This document shows positions 48,272 through 60,353 of a stretch of DNA of 64,000 nt, one piece after another; within the stretch, counting starts at the first letter, position 1; each line of letters opens with the position of its first letter. The stretch is from the NCBI GenBank assembly GCA_029706075.1, contig JAINUG010000037.1, forward strand, positions 546,001 through 610,000, written 5' to 3'. The translations under genes were made by a program, and so were the position numbers. Below the pieces are notes generated by a model, which was not told where the DNA came from, made no database searches, and saw only the letters and a program-made list of their open reading frames with translations. Source of the DNA: Aldrovandia affinis (Eukaryota; Chordata; Actinopteri; Notacanthiformes; Halosauridae).

Positions 48272-51200
48272 GTGAGTACCGCTGCTCTATTTATAGCTGC
48301 TTGACTCCTGCCGCCCAGCTGATGCTCGTTAAGAGGGACCTCTGTCTGCAAGCGGGAAATTTGGCAAAATTTGGCCCCCCCAAAAAAGGGGGAAACAAAC
48401 ACTTTGTGAGCTATATTTCTATATTAATTGAACATTTTTCTTACAGTATTTTTCTTACAGTACAGTACAGGCTTTTAAAAGAGCAGTCCCAGAAGCTTGT
48501 ACGCCGGAGGTTGCTTTAAGAGCGTTAGCGTGCTCCCGTTATAGATTTGCTGCAATCGCAGTATATAGGTGGAGTGTAGTAACTGTCAGTGAACTCTCCG
48601 GGATCTCCCCACGGAGTTCTGATCTCGTCAGCGTTTGGGTATCGTCCCTGACTCCTTAGTGCTTGTCAGCAGTCTTTTGGCACGTCGTTTTCACATTTTT
48701 CGAAGCGATCAATCATTTCACTTGTCTCTCCGTTCATGGGCGTGTAAGCAAAGGTGGAGCGCAGTGGTGCTGTGTCCCCTCGTGGGTTAGTGCACCGTTG
48801 CACTGTGCCTACACGAGAGGGCTGTGCTACGTTTTGCTCTTTTTCTTCTTTTTTTGGCTACCGTGCAACCTATAAACTGTGCTCCAGAAGGACATTTGTT
48901 CCTGCTACTCTGAACGGTTTGATCAGCAATTTCGTATTCCACGTTCCTTTCATTACATTGATCCAAAACCGCTTTGGACTTTGGTGTTGGGGCTGGTCTT
49001 GGACATTGATTTTCCTTCCCCATTAATTAGGCTGATTAATTAATTTGTTTTCGACACTGCATTCTGTAACACTGTAGGGGAGGAAGTAGCCACCAAATTT
49101 GCGACCAAAAAAAATCCAGCAATCTGCGTTCCTTCGGGCTGCGTGTTGGGTGCTTTCTTTTGAATTCGAAAACATCTGGTAGCCGCACAGGAAGTTAAGT
49201 TATTTCTTTCCTCTCATTTCCTGTCTGTGCAATCAGGTCAAATGGCATTGTGTGAAAGACCCCACGGGAATGCATTTTTCCTGATAGACTCGCCCCAATG
49301 CAATAACCTCACAAAACAAGTGACTTTTGAAGTTTTCATTTTGATACCAGTTCATGGTGCAGATCTCAAGGGCCACAGTGGTGTGGCTGGGTCGACATGT
49401 TGTGCTTCAGGAACTAAAATAGACCGCAGACCCCGTCGGTGTCCAATAGCAGTGTTGAGAAAGCTAGCTTAGCATAGGCATTTAACCAGTCGCTCATTAG
49501 GGAAAGAAATGTCTTGCACTTCTGCTGCCTGATGAGGAAAGCATGGCAGGCTTGTGCCCTCACCTCCATCAGCAGGGCCACCATCAGTAATAGAGCCAGC
49601 TGTTGCTTTGTTACATTTCTCCTGGAGTTGTTCTTTCAGGGCTATTGGGGAGAAACAAAGCCTCAAATGCATTGATGAACATGGGAGATGGGATTCTGTA
49701 GTTCCATTTTCTGCCCCTGTGGGCTTTGGGCCACGTTGAGTGGGGTGATTACTATGGAGAAGGACTCTCTCTCAGTTTACCCTCGCCTGCTGCTCCACTG
49801 ATTGCACATCGTTAGTGAAGTCTTTTACAGTTGAAAAAAAAAAAAAAAAGTTTAATCACAGATACTGTCAGCTATTTTTAGATGCTCCACTGCCTTCCAG
49901 ACTGCAAGATTAATGAAATGCATTGTCATCATTATAGTATGAATTACCACCACGCTTCCACCCCCCAAAAAAATGAATTCATAAAAAAGGAGTTTGTAAT
50001 AATATATCTAAGACTCTTAATTGATGATCAAAGGGCTTTTAATTTTGTATAATTTGAAAAGGATGACAGGCCGAGAATAGCAGCAGCACAAAGAGATACC
50101 TGTGTTTCGTTTCTCATTTCATATATCGGTACTGCTGTGGTAATTTGGCTCTACCCACTGAAACCTGCCGTTTGCACCTTGTTATTTCTCTCCTGTCACC
50201 GCGCCTTCTCCATTTCTGGAGTCTTTGAAGGGGCCAGGCTGGACAAGGACGGCTCCCCGCTCCCTGAAACAAAGACGCCCTTTAAGGACAGATCAAGGCC
50301 CTGTGTGCTCTCCCCTGCCCAGCCCTGTCCCTTTGTGCTCCGGCACAGGGTCTCGTTGGCTGGGATTCAAGCCAGTATAAATGTGAATGTATCCATATAC
50401 GCATTTCACTGACGGATAAATGGCCTCATTGTTTGAGTCCGCATTGGCGTGACTCTTGGATAAGCCACTTTTCTGTGTCCCGTTCTTCTCCTTGCAAAAA
50501 AAACAACAACAAAAAAATGAACATTGTTCTGTTTCCCCCTGAGGACATCTCGGTCCTCGGCCCTGCAACGAGACCCCGCACAGGCTCACTTCTTAATCCT
50601 GTTATTCTCTCATCAGATAATATTGTCCCGTGTTGTGTGCGCAACGCACAGTCAAGGCCTCAGCCTGTGGGACAACAGCAAGCCTCGCTTGCCTTTGCTC
50701 GCCAACTCCGAAGAGCTTTCTGTCGGCCCGTGCGCTCCCGTAAGCACACGCTCCGCCCGCGTGGTTAACGGCGGACAGGCAAGAGCGGTTCGCAGGCAGA
50801 TTTGTTTCCTGACCGAAGCCGCCGCAGATTGCCGAGGATATGCGACCATTCCGTGTGGGTTAGCAAAAAGTGGTGTACAGGAGGGGAGGATCCATCTCAT
50901 CCCCGTTTCACCTCTCCTGTACAGTCACTGAGTTTGCACAATCTCTCAACAGCAGGATGATGGGTTGTTTAAAAAAAGGAAAAAGGAGGGAAAATAATAC
51001 CTCCTGTTTAACAAGATCACGGGCGCAATTAAACGGACTCTGAGCAGATGGCCTCTTCGAGGATGTGATCTGCTGATGGCCGGAGTCCTGATTCATCATA
51101 TCGCTGGATAAAGAATTCAGTTTAACTTCTTCTGCAAAAAAACCCCAAAACATTTATACCCAAGTTCACCCTGCCCTATCGCTCACGCTCGCACGCCGGG

Positions 51201-53260
51201 CACTTTTTAATCAGCGGCACAGATTGCTGAGATGCATTAAAGGGATAAACTTATTGGGAGACGGTGAGCTCAGCACCAGTGGAGTAAACTGTTGATGCTG
51301 CTGGCTGGGATCTTGTCCTGCTCTTCCTGGCACAGCCACGCCTTCTTGATAAGGCCTTATCAACCCTTTGAGCTCTTGGCGTGTCTGTGAAAGCAACAAG
51401 ACCCAGAGCATTATGGGAGAGGTCACCGTAGAGACTTTTCATGACGCAGAACCGGAGGAGCAGCGGTGATGGGAGAAGGTTCCGGCAATGCGTGGGGCCC
51501 CAATGTCGGAGCGAGAAGGGGAAGCTGGGAATGGCCTTTGTGTTTCCTGCTGAGAGAGAGCCTCATTTCAGCTCCGAAGGGGTCTGCAGGAGAGTGTTTG
51601 TACAGGTGTGTCCTGGCAACGTCAGATTCACAGGGCCCTTACAAGCCTACCACATACACACTGGTGTTTGTGTGGCCTAAGGCCTTCTCACTGGCCTGCT
51701 ACCTAAATTCTGTTTGTGTAGCCTAAGGCCTCCTCAGATCACTGTGCACCATTTGAAGATAAGATGGAGGCTTATCACTGCAACAAGTCCAGAATAGCTT
51801 TTTTTTATAGCATCAAAAATAACCTAATGAGAGATTTTGTGTCAGCAGGAATCAAGTCCCATTTTTTTTATTAGCTTTAAAGTTTGGTTGTAAAAAGGCC
51901 CAGAATCCATAAATTCAAACAAAATGGTGCAGAGCGAATCGCATCAACATTTTTACAGCAAAGATCAGCTTAAGGCGCGAGCATAAATCCCTTTGCAAAG
52001 AGCTTTCGAACAAGTTTGCTGGGTTTGTGTTTTCCGCCACGCGTTATTTATATTCAGAATGTGGTGTGTCTAAAGGAGCGACTGCTGAAGTGAGATGTCT
52101 GAGCGGGATATCTGAGTCTCGGGGGAATTTTTCCTCTTTATTTTATCTTTCGTTCCTCTGCCTGTCCCTTATCTGCGGTAGCTGCTTTTGTTGAAGTATT
52201 TGAGGAGGTCTGGGTTTTGCTCTGAGCCGTCTTGTTGAAGCCCCCCTTCACCGAAGGCTGTCCTTTCAAGGCTTCAAGTTTTCAACCGCTTTTCTTGTAA
52301 AACAGAACCATTGCGACCGCTTCAAACCACAGGGACGTGTTAGTGGAATTCAGTACTCCTACAAGCAGACTTTTGGATGACCTTAATGAATAACCTCCCA
52401 TGATTCCGAGCAGGTCGGTGAGAAGGACAGCTGTGCTGGCTTTGGGTGCTCGGTGGAAGAATGCGGACTCTCTGGTGTTTAACCTCTGATGAATGGCTGT
52501 CAGTGTGTCATTTACACACCCGGAATCCAATGGAGCAGAGACACGCTATGGAGGTGCTAGCTAGCACTTTAGAGAGTCTACGTTTGGAGGCCTCTCCCTG
52601 CTTCGCCTTGCAGGAGCGGTCAGAGCTGTATTGAACAGGGAAGATGAGCCTCATTCCATCACACGTGGTCATTTTCCCGCGTTGAGCGCGTCGACGATGT
52701 AACGGTGAGGGGAGGGGCTTCAGGAGGGGCTGGTGGCTTTGTGTTTGCCCTTTCTTTATTTGACACACGTCAACTCCCTATGACAAAGGTTCACCTTCGA
52801 TTGTGCGGTTAAGTTTCACACGCAAGAGGTAAAATGGAACCGTTTGTTGGAACCCTTTGCATCTTGGCACGGTCCAAAGGCGGACCTAGACCTGCGTGCG
52901 TATGCTTCTCTGTTTTGGGTGCTTACTTCCAGTGTTCTGTTTTTGTTTTGCTGATGGAAAGGCATGGAAATGAGTCTGGGACTGGGCAGCGAGAAGCGGT
53001 CCTGGACATAAAGGCGTGTTTATAGAGCGGTTTCAGGTCCCCATCCCCCTCCCCCTCCTCCTTCCCTGCGCCTGTTTTTCCTGAAGCTCAGTGTGCCTTT
53101 TGGCCGGCGCGTTGTTGCGGCCTGCATTCCTCTTACCCGGGTTACCCCTGCAGGGACTTGGCACCTCCAGGATGCCAATAAAGGGATCCCTCCTTTCTCT
53201 ACTCAGGTGCCCCATAAAAGAAATATTCACAGATAATGCCAGGAAAAACATGGACAATCC

Positions 53261-53263
<3 letters not shown>
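48272..53263 (+). other. tjp1 intron 1, mostly unique DNA
   Basis: A-run at 49834-49849. A 26-bp direct repeat with a GTGTRGCCTAAGGCCT core at 51665 and 51711. CNE-like stretch at about 51,000-51,130 (GGGCGCAATTAAACGG, CATCATATCGCTGG). No exon recognised. Confidence 0.5.

Positions 53264-53293
<30 letters not shown>
53264..53293. repeat. (CT)n microsatellite
   Basis: About 14 pure CT units. Confidence 0.95.
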
Positions 53294-53296
<3 letters not shown>

Positions 53297-53520
53297 GAAA
53301 GCCAATCCATTTATTAAAAATCCTCTATTTGGAATTCAGTTATCAGTTGTCAGTCAGTTGAGGAAGCTTGTTTGTTTTGGGGGTTTTCTTTTTCCGGGGA
53401 GTTGAAGCATTTCCTGGGATTGGGGTTTCTGGGTGAGGTCTTTGTTGGAACCCAGGAGAAGAGAAAAAGACTGGAAGAAGTAGAGGGGAAGCAAGCAGAG
53501 ATGGCGTGACATGAAAGGGA

Positions 53521-53744
53521 GTGTACAGCAGGGGTGTCCAGTCTTATCTGAAAATGGTCGGTGTGGGTGCAGGTTTTTGTTCTAGCCCAGCACTAAAACG
53601 CTTGATTCAACTAAATAACGTCTTGATTGGAGACCATGATTAGTTGACTAGTTGAATCAGGTGTTGTAATGCTGGGATAGAACAAAAACCTGCACCCACA
53701 CCTGCAGCCCTTCCTGGGTAAGCTTGGACACCCCTGGTGTAAAG
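53521..53744. mobile_element. hAT-like MITE with long hairpin arms
   Basis: The element spans 53529-53736 (208 bp). It starts CAGGGGTGTCCA and ends in its inverse (16 of 18 match). The flanks GTGTACAG and GTGTAAAG differ at one of eight bases, the hAT-type target duplication. Inner arms 53560-53592 and 53670-53702 are complementary at 32 of 33 positions, around GTGGGTGCAGGTTTTTGTTC, so a transcript through it would form a strong hairpin. No coding capacity. Confidence 0.88.
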
Positions 53745-56658
53745 GGTACAGAGAGGTGGGCAGAGGGGCGGATGGTGTTGCCCTGCTCATTGCACATCGG
53801 ATTGCGTGCGAACCAACATTTTCACCCTTGTGATTGGCCCATTGCTGACCTCATGATATCATCAGTTGGGGCTACAAATCATCTGCGAAGGATTTGGGGC
53901 AAGAGTTGTCATGTCCTTTACAGCGTTCCGTGCCCTCGGTGGGACAGAATGGCCAGATCATACGCTCTGCGTCACACACTTCCTTTCACGTGGGGCCGGC
54001 CTTGGCTGCCTTCCCGTACAGTCGCTGAAGTCTTAAAAGACCGGGGGACCTCGGTGACCTTAAGCCCGCTCCAAATCAATGTGTAGCTGGGGGTTGGGTT
54101 TCCCTAAATGGGTCAGCCCGCCCAGCACAATGGCCCGCCTGATTGTGGGAAACCTGCAGCCAGGCTGTGTAGTACGCTCTGCGAGATTGTCGTGGGCACA
54201 GATCATATCGACCAGCGAATAATATTAATGCTGAATTTGCTACGGAATGCGAGAGGGTCAAAGGTTCAGCTTTGTGTTAATTGCTTGAAAGCAGTTCAAT
54301 GGAAACCACCAGCAGCACCCCCCTACTCTCCCTGAAAGTGGAACTGAGGCTTATGAATTATGAATGAATGCCCTGCTGAGGACAATCTGATTCCGTACCG
54401 CAGGTTACGTTCTGCTGTAATGTCTTGCAATTAGCAAATGGCATTGTAATGTTTGCACTGCGCTTATTCATGCACATGTCATCAGTATGAACTCATTCTC
54501 ATGGTATTTCCAGACATTGCGATTCCCAGCATCATCGGCCCAACGCTAACGAACGGAATTCTTGTGGACAGCCCATAATATATGGTAGCGGTGGAGGTGG
54601 GAGTCGAGCTTTCCTTCTTTTCGGGAACCGTGTGTAACGGGTAGGAGGGGGGCCACAGCAAGGATAATGGATTATGGAGTATTTCCGCCATTATTCTGTG
54701 CCCGCCCCTTGGTCTCATTGCTTCCAAACGGTCTTCTCTTTTGACTGGTCTGAACGGGTCGCCCGAAACGGGGACAAAGTGAATGTCGAACATCTCTTAC
54801 CGACAACGGACTGCTGTTCACTATTACCCAGGCCCAACACGATCTCTGTCTGGGCTGCTGTTGCTGCCATTGCTGATGAATGCTCCTATCTTAACCTTCT
54901 ATTTAGCCTGCAGCTGCTCGCTGCGGTGTTTTTAATAAAACGACCAGCACGAGTGCTGTTAGAATGCGAAGATGGCAGCATTAAATGTAAATGATGTGAT
55001 GTCTGGGGTGGCAGCGTATTAGAATAACACTGTTAAGGCTGCAGTTTGTGCTCTGATGTTATTTTAAGCTCCGGGCGAGTCGGGACAAGCGTGACTGGAC
55101 TATGATGTGGTTGGGGGGGGGGGGTGTTTGTGACTGTATCGATGGAGGAGAGCGCCGGACTGACTTTGGGGGTTGTGAAGTTTTGCATCTTGTATTGTCA
55201 GTTTGGACTGCCTGCGCACTCACATACTGTGAGCCATGTCCCAGAAATGTTGCGTTTTAGCTTGAGGGTGCTTGTGGTCTCTGATGTCATACTTTGCAAC
55301 CACCAGTCTCACTGGCTTTTTTGTGAGCTGCAAATTTGCTTGTTTGTTTTGCATCTGCAGCACCACGATCTCACCAACTCTGTAGCATTCGGACTGTAAT
55401 TATCGACATCGCATACGACCGCACTGCTCTGGCCGTTAACCTGACGTTCGACTTGTCTCTGCTTTTCGCTGGTCCCGTCTCTCTCGAGGAAAAGCTGTGA
55501 AACGTTTCGCCGATGCGATCTGTGCAATCCCACGCCGTGCGTCGGGAGCAGTCTGCATGCGGGTCTGTACAGCGCCGGGATGCGGGTTGAAAGTATTCAC
55601 CTAAACTGAACCACGGCTGAAATCATGCATGGCAGCTATTTTTAGCGCCGGTGCACGCTTGCACCACAAACCAGAAATAATCTGGATATCCCTACCCCGG
55701 AATGGGGAGGGGAATGATGGACACTCCCCGTTTCTTTTCCATTTGCCTACATGTGACCTCTGCTCGACCTGCCTCGGCCCTGTTGCGAGGGAGCCTAAAT
55801 CCAGTGGCTGTAAATACGACCTGGGTTGGGGGGGGGTTTTGACCCCGTTTCACTGCCTTTTATGTCAAGGCCCTTCAAGTCTCGGTAAACGTCTCTCTCA
55901 TCTAAAAATAAATCGCGGAAACGTGACCAATTTCAGGGTCCGTCGAGCGGCCCGGTTTTTGAGCGCTCTGTTTTATGTCGGGGGCTCGTCAGAGCGAGCG
56001 CAGCGGCCTCGGCTGTGGCGGAATCGCATTACTGTGCAGTCCGTTCCTCTGTGACCGCATTACACAAGTGCGAATGTATGGAGAGAGGAGAATAACGGAT
56101 TACCCTTCGGGTGGCTGTGGGTCCGTCATAGTGAGCTGAGCGTTGTCCGCTAGGCGTCCTGTACTTCTCGCAAAATGGCAAGGGCCGGCAGGACGTTTCT
56201 GAGGGAACGGCAGATTCGGTGTGGTTAGAGCGTGCGTCGGTGTGGTCACGGCTGCCGCGCCACATTGTGTTTGAGGTGCCCCCCCCCCACCGCCTGGCCC
56301 ACTCTGTTTCGCCTGGGAGTTAGAAGCCCACAAGGGCTTAGGGAAAAGAGACCACACACAAGAGCGCTTTTAATGGCGTGATCGAGCTCCCCGTCAAAAT
56401 GAACTTCAAAGAAACAGTCCAGCTGTGATAGTATGGACAAGAAAAGGCTGGCTAATACGTAGAACTCGAGACTTTGACTTTTTAGAATTTAAATTTGGCG
56501 CTCAGTCTGCCATGACTTATTTCCCCTCCTTCACTGTAAAGGCCTTTGAGAAGGCGCTATATAAATGCAATTTGTTGTTGTTATTTGTATTAATTGGGAG
56601 ATACAGGGGGTTATACTCGGAGCTCTTGGAGTAATAACGCTTTTTCCTGTTTTTGCAG
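53745..56658 (+). other. tjp1 intron 1, 3' end
   Basis: G-run at 55111-55124 and C-run at 56280-56289. At 56541-56590 GGCGCTATATAAATGCAATT plus TTGTTG units is a typical fish L2-type repeat end. The intron closes with a T-rich tract and the exon 2 acceptor. Confidence 0.6.
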
Positions 56659-56715
56659 AGTGCGGCTATGGAGGAGACCGTAATATGGGAACAGCACACA
56701 GTGACTCTTCACAGG
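56659..56715 (+). CDS. tjp1: tjp1 coding exon 2 (residues 10-28)
   Basis: The exon encodes SAAMEETVIWEQHTVTLHR, the ZO-1 segment that leads into the first beta-strand of PDZ1. The acceptor follows a T-rich tract ending TTTTTGCAG. A second AG two bases later would break the frame, so 56659 is the start. The donor is GTAAGC at 56716. Length is 57 nt (19 codons), phase 0 on both sides, so skipping it would keep the frame. The internal MEETVIWEQH methionine could act as a start for transcripts beginning at a different non-coding first exon (see 47860-48271). A (CT)n tract begins about 50 nt past the donor. Confidence 0.95.
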
Positions 56716-56765
56716 GTAAGCCTCCTCTCTTTCTTTCTCTCCACTGTTCCCTCCATCTGCCTCTC

Positions 56766-56767
<2 letters not shown>

Positions 56768-56808
<41 letters not shown>
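56768..56808. repeat. (CT)n microsatellite close to exon 2
   Basis: About 20 CT units, 52 nt beyond the exon 2 donor, inside a broader pyrimidine-rich stretch from 56716. A GGGA array follows at 56860-56881. Confidence 0.95.
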
Positions 56809-56811
<3 letters not shown>

Positions 56812-56881
56812 TCTCTCTGCTGGGAAACACGTAGCACGCTAGCGTGTGAATAGAGCCGGAGGGAGGGAGGGAGGGAGGGAG

Positions 56882-58219
56882 AGAGAGAGCGTGGCGCGGT
56901 GTTGTGATCCTCACCCCTCCGGGAGACGGTACCGTATCTCCGCGCGGCTGAGCCAAACACCCGTCGCCCCGGGGCGGACGCGGGACAGAGCACACCATGT
57001 CACCATCGCTACCACAAATTGGACTAATTTGCTTCCCTGCAAGACCGATTGACGGGGCAACTCTTGATTGGACAGGAGTTCTATGCATGTCACGTTTTCT
57101 CCAGGCATCTTGTAACGGGAGACGTGTTTTCCATGTGTGTTCGGGGTCCCTTTCGTTCACATTAAGCCCAGTGTGCGTTTCGTGTTAAGCCACGTGTTAA
57201 AACTCCTTCTCAGAAATGTGAAGCAGGGGCAGGGCACTCCGTCAGCAGCCGTGGAGCAGCCAGGAGACAGGAAGTGACTGGAATTGTGCAGGTGCAAGGG
57301 AATGGATCTCGAGGGCAGGTCTGAACACGGTGACGTTACTGTTCTCTCATCAAACCAAAATACTTTAGTCGTACCGTTGCTGCCTTAGTAACAATTTTAT
57401 ATTATTCCATCCTCAATTAACTTTGAAATAAAATGCTCAGGGTCACCCTATGGTGCAACTTGGCTCTTGGATGAATTACCTGGTTAAATGAATACCTTTG
57501 GGTCACCTCTCATACTGAGAGAGCCTGGTTCACATACGGGTTCTCCAGGAAACATGACAGGCATAGTGTAGACCACAATTACCCTCCACCACTGAGCACT
57601 TAAACTGGCGCTGACACCTGAGAACTTTGCCTGTTGCCAGGTGACCGTCTAGACCAGATGACCCGCGTAGTGCCGGTAATCTTATTAGTTAGTGGCAGCT
57701 TTATCAAAGTTCAGGTGAACCCTCTGTGATGTGTGATTTTAAAGCCTCACACTTTGAAACCCCCTCACGCACCCCCCCAAGTTCGTCCACACGGTGAACC
57801 CCCCTCGGAGATCACCAGACAGGATGAGACAAAAAACCACCGCGAAAGGGTTACCGATCAACGCCGACGTGGCCGTCCGCATTTCCAGACAATTAATTCT
57901 ATGTGCCGGTTGTAAACATGTAATTTCCCTGATGGTGTTTTCGCTTCCCGGAGAGAAAACAGCCATTAGGAGGCAGACGGTGTGACGCGGCCCGTGACTG
58001 GCTGTGGGAAGACCACCCGTTCACATCTGTGCGCTGATCTCCTGCTTTATTACCGCTGGCTCTCTTAATGACGCTCCCCCGTCCTGGCCATCTGTCAAGA
58101 CCTGCGCGCGCTCCGCTAATTACGGCACGCCGTCCCATCCATTATCAGTGACGGAGCTCGCCAGAGCACCTGTGGAGACGGGGCAGAGCAGCGCACACCC
58201 CCAGATCCCGCTGTGGGGG
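56882..58219 (+). other. tjp1 intron 2, unique DNA
   Basis: No repeats recognised. The stretch at about 58,020-58,160 (TGCTTTATTACCGCTGG, CGCTAATTACGG) is CNE-like. Confidence 0.5.
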
Positions 58220-58580
58220 CAGGTGTGGGTCTCAGTACATGGCAGCGGCCACTCATTCCATACGGGTGAGTGCGGGTCTCACTTTGTGGCAGCGACCAAC
58301 CGCTCTACATGGGTGAGTGCGGGTCTCACTTTGTGGCAGGGGCCTCTCGTTCCATATGGATGAGTGCGGGTCTCACTTTGTGGCAGGGGCCACTCGTTCC
58401 ATATGGATGAGTGCGGGTCTCACCTTCTGGCAGGGGCCACTCGTTCCATATGGATTCATGAGCCTCACGAGTGGCCACTGCCACAAAGTTACACATGGAT
58501 GAGTGCGGGTCTCACTTTGTGGCAGCGGCCACTCGTTCCACATGGATGATTGAGTCTCACTTTGTGGCAGCGGCCACTAC
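58220..58580. repeat. 47-bp minisatellite with one internally inverted unit
   Basis: Units begin near 58221, 58268, 58315, 58362, 58409, 58501 and 58548; five successive steps are exactly 47 bp. The core is GAGTGCGGGTCTCACTTTG, then TGGCAGSGGCCACTCGTTCC and ATATGGAT. In the 58456-58500 position the segment 58466-58488 is the reverse complement of the core (22 of 23 bases), breaking the direct order. It is non-coding, because 47 is not divisible by three and frames shift. Confidence 0.93.
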
Positions 58581-59306
58581 AGTGGCATGTGCTACGTTGG
58601 TCGCATCACAGGAGGTCACAGTCCTTGGCTGCATCAGGCAAGTGTGAGTGAACCTCTAAACCCCCCTAGTTGAAAGACTGGTAGTGCCCAGGCAGGATAA
58701 CCACTTGTAGATTAAATGTGGTTGTGTTACTTCACTGTCCATGCATGAGGATAGTCTGGTTATGATCGTGATGCTGATGTGTTTTTTTGCTTTTCCCGTG
58801 AACAATTTGTCTCAATTTATTTTCCACAAAGCATTCCGTTCATTTTAAGGATATGATGAGGCAAGGATAAAAATGATAGAAAATTATCTTTGTGTGTGTG
58901 TGTGCGTCGCTGGCTGGCTGTGGAAGGCGTGACGTGAGGGGAGTGCGGAGTGCAGCGTTTCACAGGGAGAGGTCGTCTCTCACATTTGCCCTTGTGTGCA
59001 TCTGCATTTTCCGTACGCCAGCAAACCTGCGCGGCCACGCTTTCGTTTCCTAAACACGCTCGCGCACTCTGCTCGCAGGGGCACATGCGAATGAGCTCAC
59101 ACACACACACACACACACACCTACACGCCGGCTGTTAACTGACCTTTTTCTTATTTTAGAACCACATTCATAGTCCTACCCCCCTCTCTCCCATGCGCTG
59201 TTTGGCCGGCGTTCCCGTTGGTCCTGTCTGCGTGGGGCGTGTAGTAGACTCATTGCTCTGTGCTCCCCCCCCCCCTGCCCCCATGTGTCCCTCGTCCTGC
59301 CTGCAG
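58581..59306 (+). other. tjp1 intron 2, 3' end
   Basis: GT run at 58891-58904 and (CA)n at 59099-59120. C-run at 59264-59273 just before the exon 3 acceptor. Confidence 0.65.
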
Positions 59307-59431
59307 GCCCCAGGGTTCGGCTTTGGGATCGCCATTTCGGGAGGTCGGGACAACCCTCATTTTCAGAGCGGGGAGACCTCCATCGTCATCTCGGATGTCC
59401 TGAAAGGAGGCCCAGCTGAGGGCCTGCTGCA
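59307..59431 (+). CDS. tjp1: tjp1 coding exon 3 (first half of PDZ1)
   Basis: The exon starts [13 protein letters not shown] and ends KGGPAEGLL plus two bases (CA) of the next codon. GFGF is the PDZ carboxylate-binding loop that grips the C-terminal valine of claudins; the following beta-strand, the SGGRDNPHF loop and the ETSIVISDV strand are all present and unmutated. The acceptor is CCTGCCTGCAG and the donor GTAAGTG at 59432. Length is 125 nt, ending in phase 2. Only 6 nt into the intron a TGA/GAT trinucleotide repeat begins, so the donor sits next to an unstable tract. PDZ1 in human ZO-1 spans about residues 23-110, which agrees with exons 2-5 here. Confidence 0.96.
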
Positions 59432-59436
59432 GTAAG

Positions 59437-59473
<37 letters not shown>
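59437..59473. repeat. (TGA)n microsatellite at the exon 3 donor
   Basis: About 12 trinucleotide units beginning at intron position +6, so the donor's last matching base may lie in the repeat. A (GGT)n run follows at 59503-59526 and triplet-rich ATT/ACT DNA at 59560-59630. Confidence 0.95.
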
Positions 59474-59526
59474 ACTGACTGACTGAAGATGATTGTGATA
59501 AAGGTGGTGGTGGTGGTGGTGGTGGC

Positions 59527-60250
59527 AACGGAAATTACGACTATGAAGATGATGACGATGATTTTATTTAATTATAATTATTATTACTACTACAACTACT
59601 AATTCATATTTGCCATTTATTATTATTGTTATCATTCTTGGCCTTTCAATTGCTTTGTTTCATTTTCACCTGCACACTATATTCCACGTACAGGCAAGAA
59701 ACATTTTGTTGGGTTGTAATTAACAACATGACCACTTCATAAATGTTGCAATAAAGTAATAAAGCGATCCTGTGCAGGTTCATGTGTGTGTCACTATCAA
59801 AACCGGTGATCTTAGGTCCTCTTATCTGCCACTCCCCCTTGCTTGTTTTTCTCTCTCTTCTCTCTCTCTCTCTACCTCTGTGTCTCTCTCTCTATATATA
59901 TTAAAAGGTCTTAAGTAGTATGTTTCAATTTCAGGCTGTAAGGCAGCAAACTGTTTTTGAGATGGGGTGTAGACTTTAAAGGTGTGTGTGTGTGTGTCTT
60001 CCCTTCTCCCTCTCCAAATTGTTCACATGTGCTGTTTAACCCCTCCTCTGCATGTGTGGAGTACTAAAAACAGGATTACTCACCTGGAGGGACTGCATTT
60101 CACCAGCCTTTAGCCCCCGGCCAGCTGTGTCCACACCTACTCACCTGACCCTTGCCCCTTGCCCTTCTGACCCCCCCACAGACACACCCCCTCGCTCAGT
60201 GAGGATCTCACTTTTTAATCCACGTGTTTTCATTGTGATCATTTCCGCAG
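59527..60250 (+). other. tjp1 intron 3
   Basis: CT-rich at 59852-59895 with a short TATATATA, GT run at 59981-59997, C-rich at 60150-60180. No exon. Confidence 0.65.
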
Positions 60251-60353
60251 TGAAAATGACCGCGTCGTCATGGTCAACGCCGTCTCCATGGATAATGTGG
60301 AGCACGCGTACGCCGTGCAGCAGCTAAGGAAAAGCGGAAAAAACGCAAAAATC
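60251..60353 (+). CDS. tjp1: tjp1 coding exon 4 (second half of PDZ1)
   Basis: The acceptor is ATTTCCGCAG and the donor GTGAGTA at 60354. With the CA carried from exon 3, the first codon is CAT, so the peptide reads H-ENDRVVMVNAVSMD, then NVEHAYAVQQLRKSGKNAKI. It supplies the ENDRV turn, the MVN strand, the alpha-B helix and the last strand of PDZ1. The histidine of NVEHAYA lies at the start of alpha-B, where class I PDZ domains contact the ligand's position -2 residue (general PDZ knowledge). Length is 103 nt; with exon 3 it makes 76 whole codons. The junction residue is His where human ZO-1 has Gln. Confidence 0.95.

Noticed and set aside
47748-48275. 175-codon frame on the + strand in a CpG-rich block
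   Set aside because: No recognisable domain and out of frame with tjp1 exon 2. Open length is expected in CpG-rich DNA, so it is treated only as possible untranslated exon.
58220-58580. CRISPR-like array
   Set aside because: Contiguous 47-bp tandem units without unique spacers, in a fish intron; it is a minisatellite.
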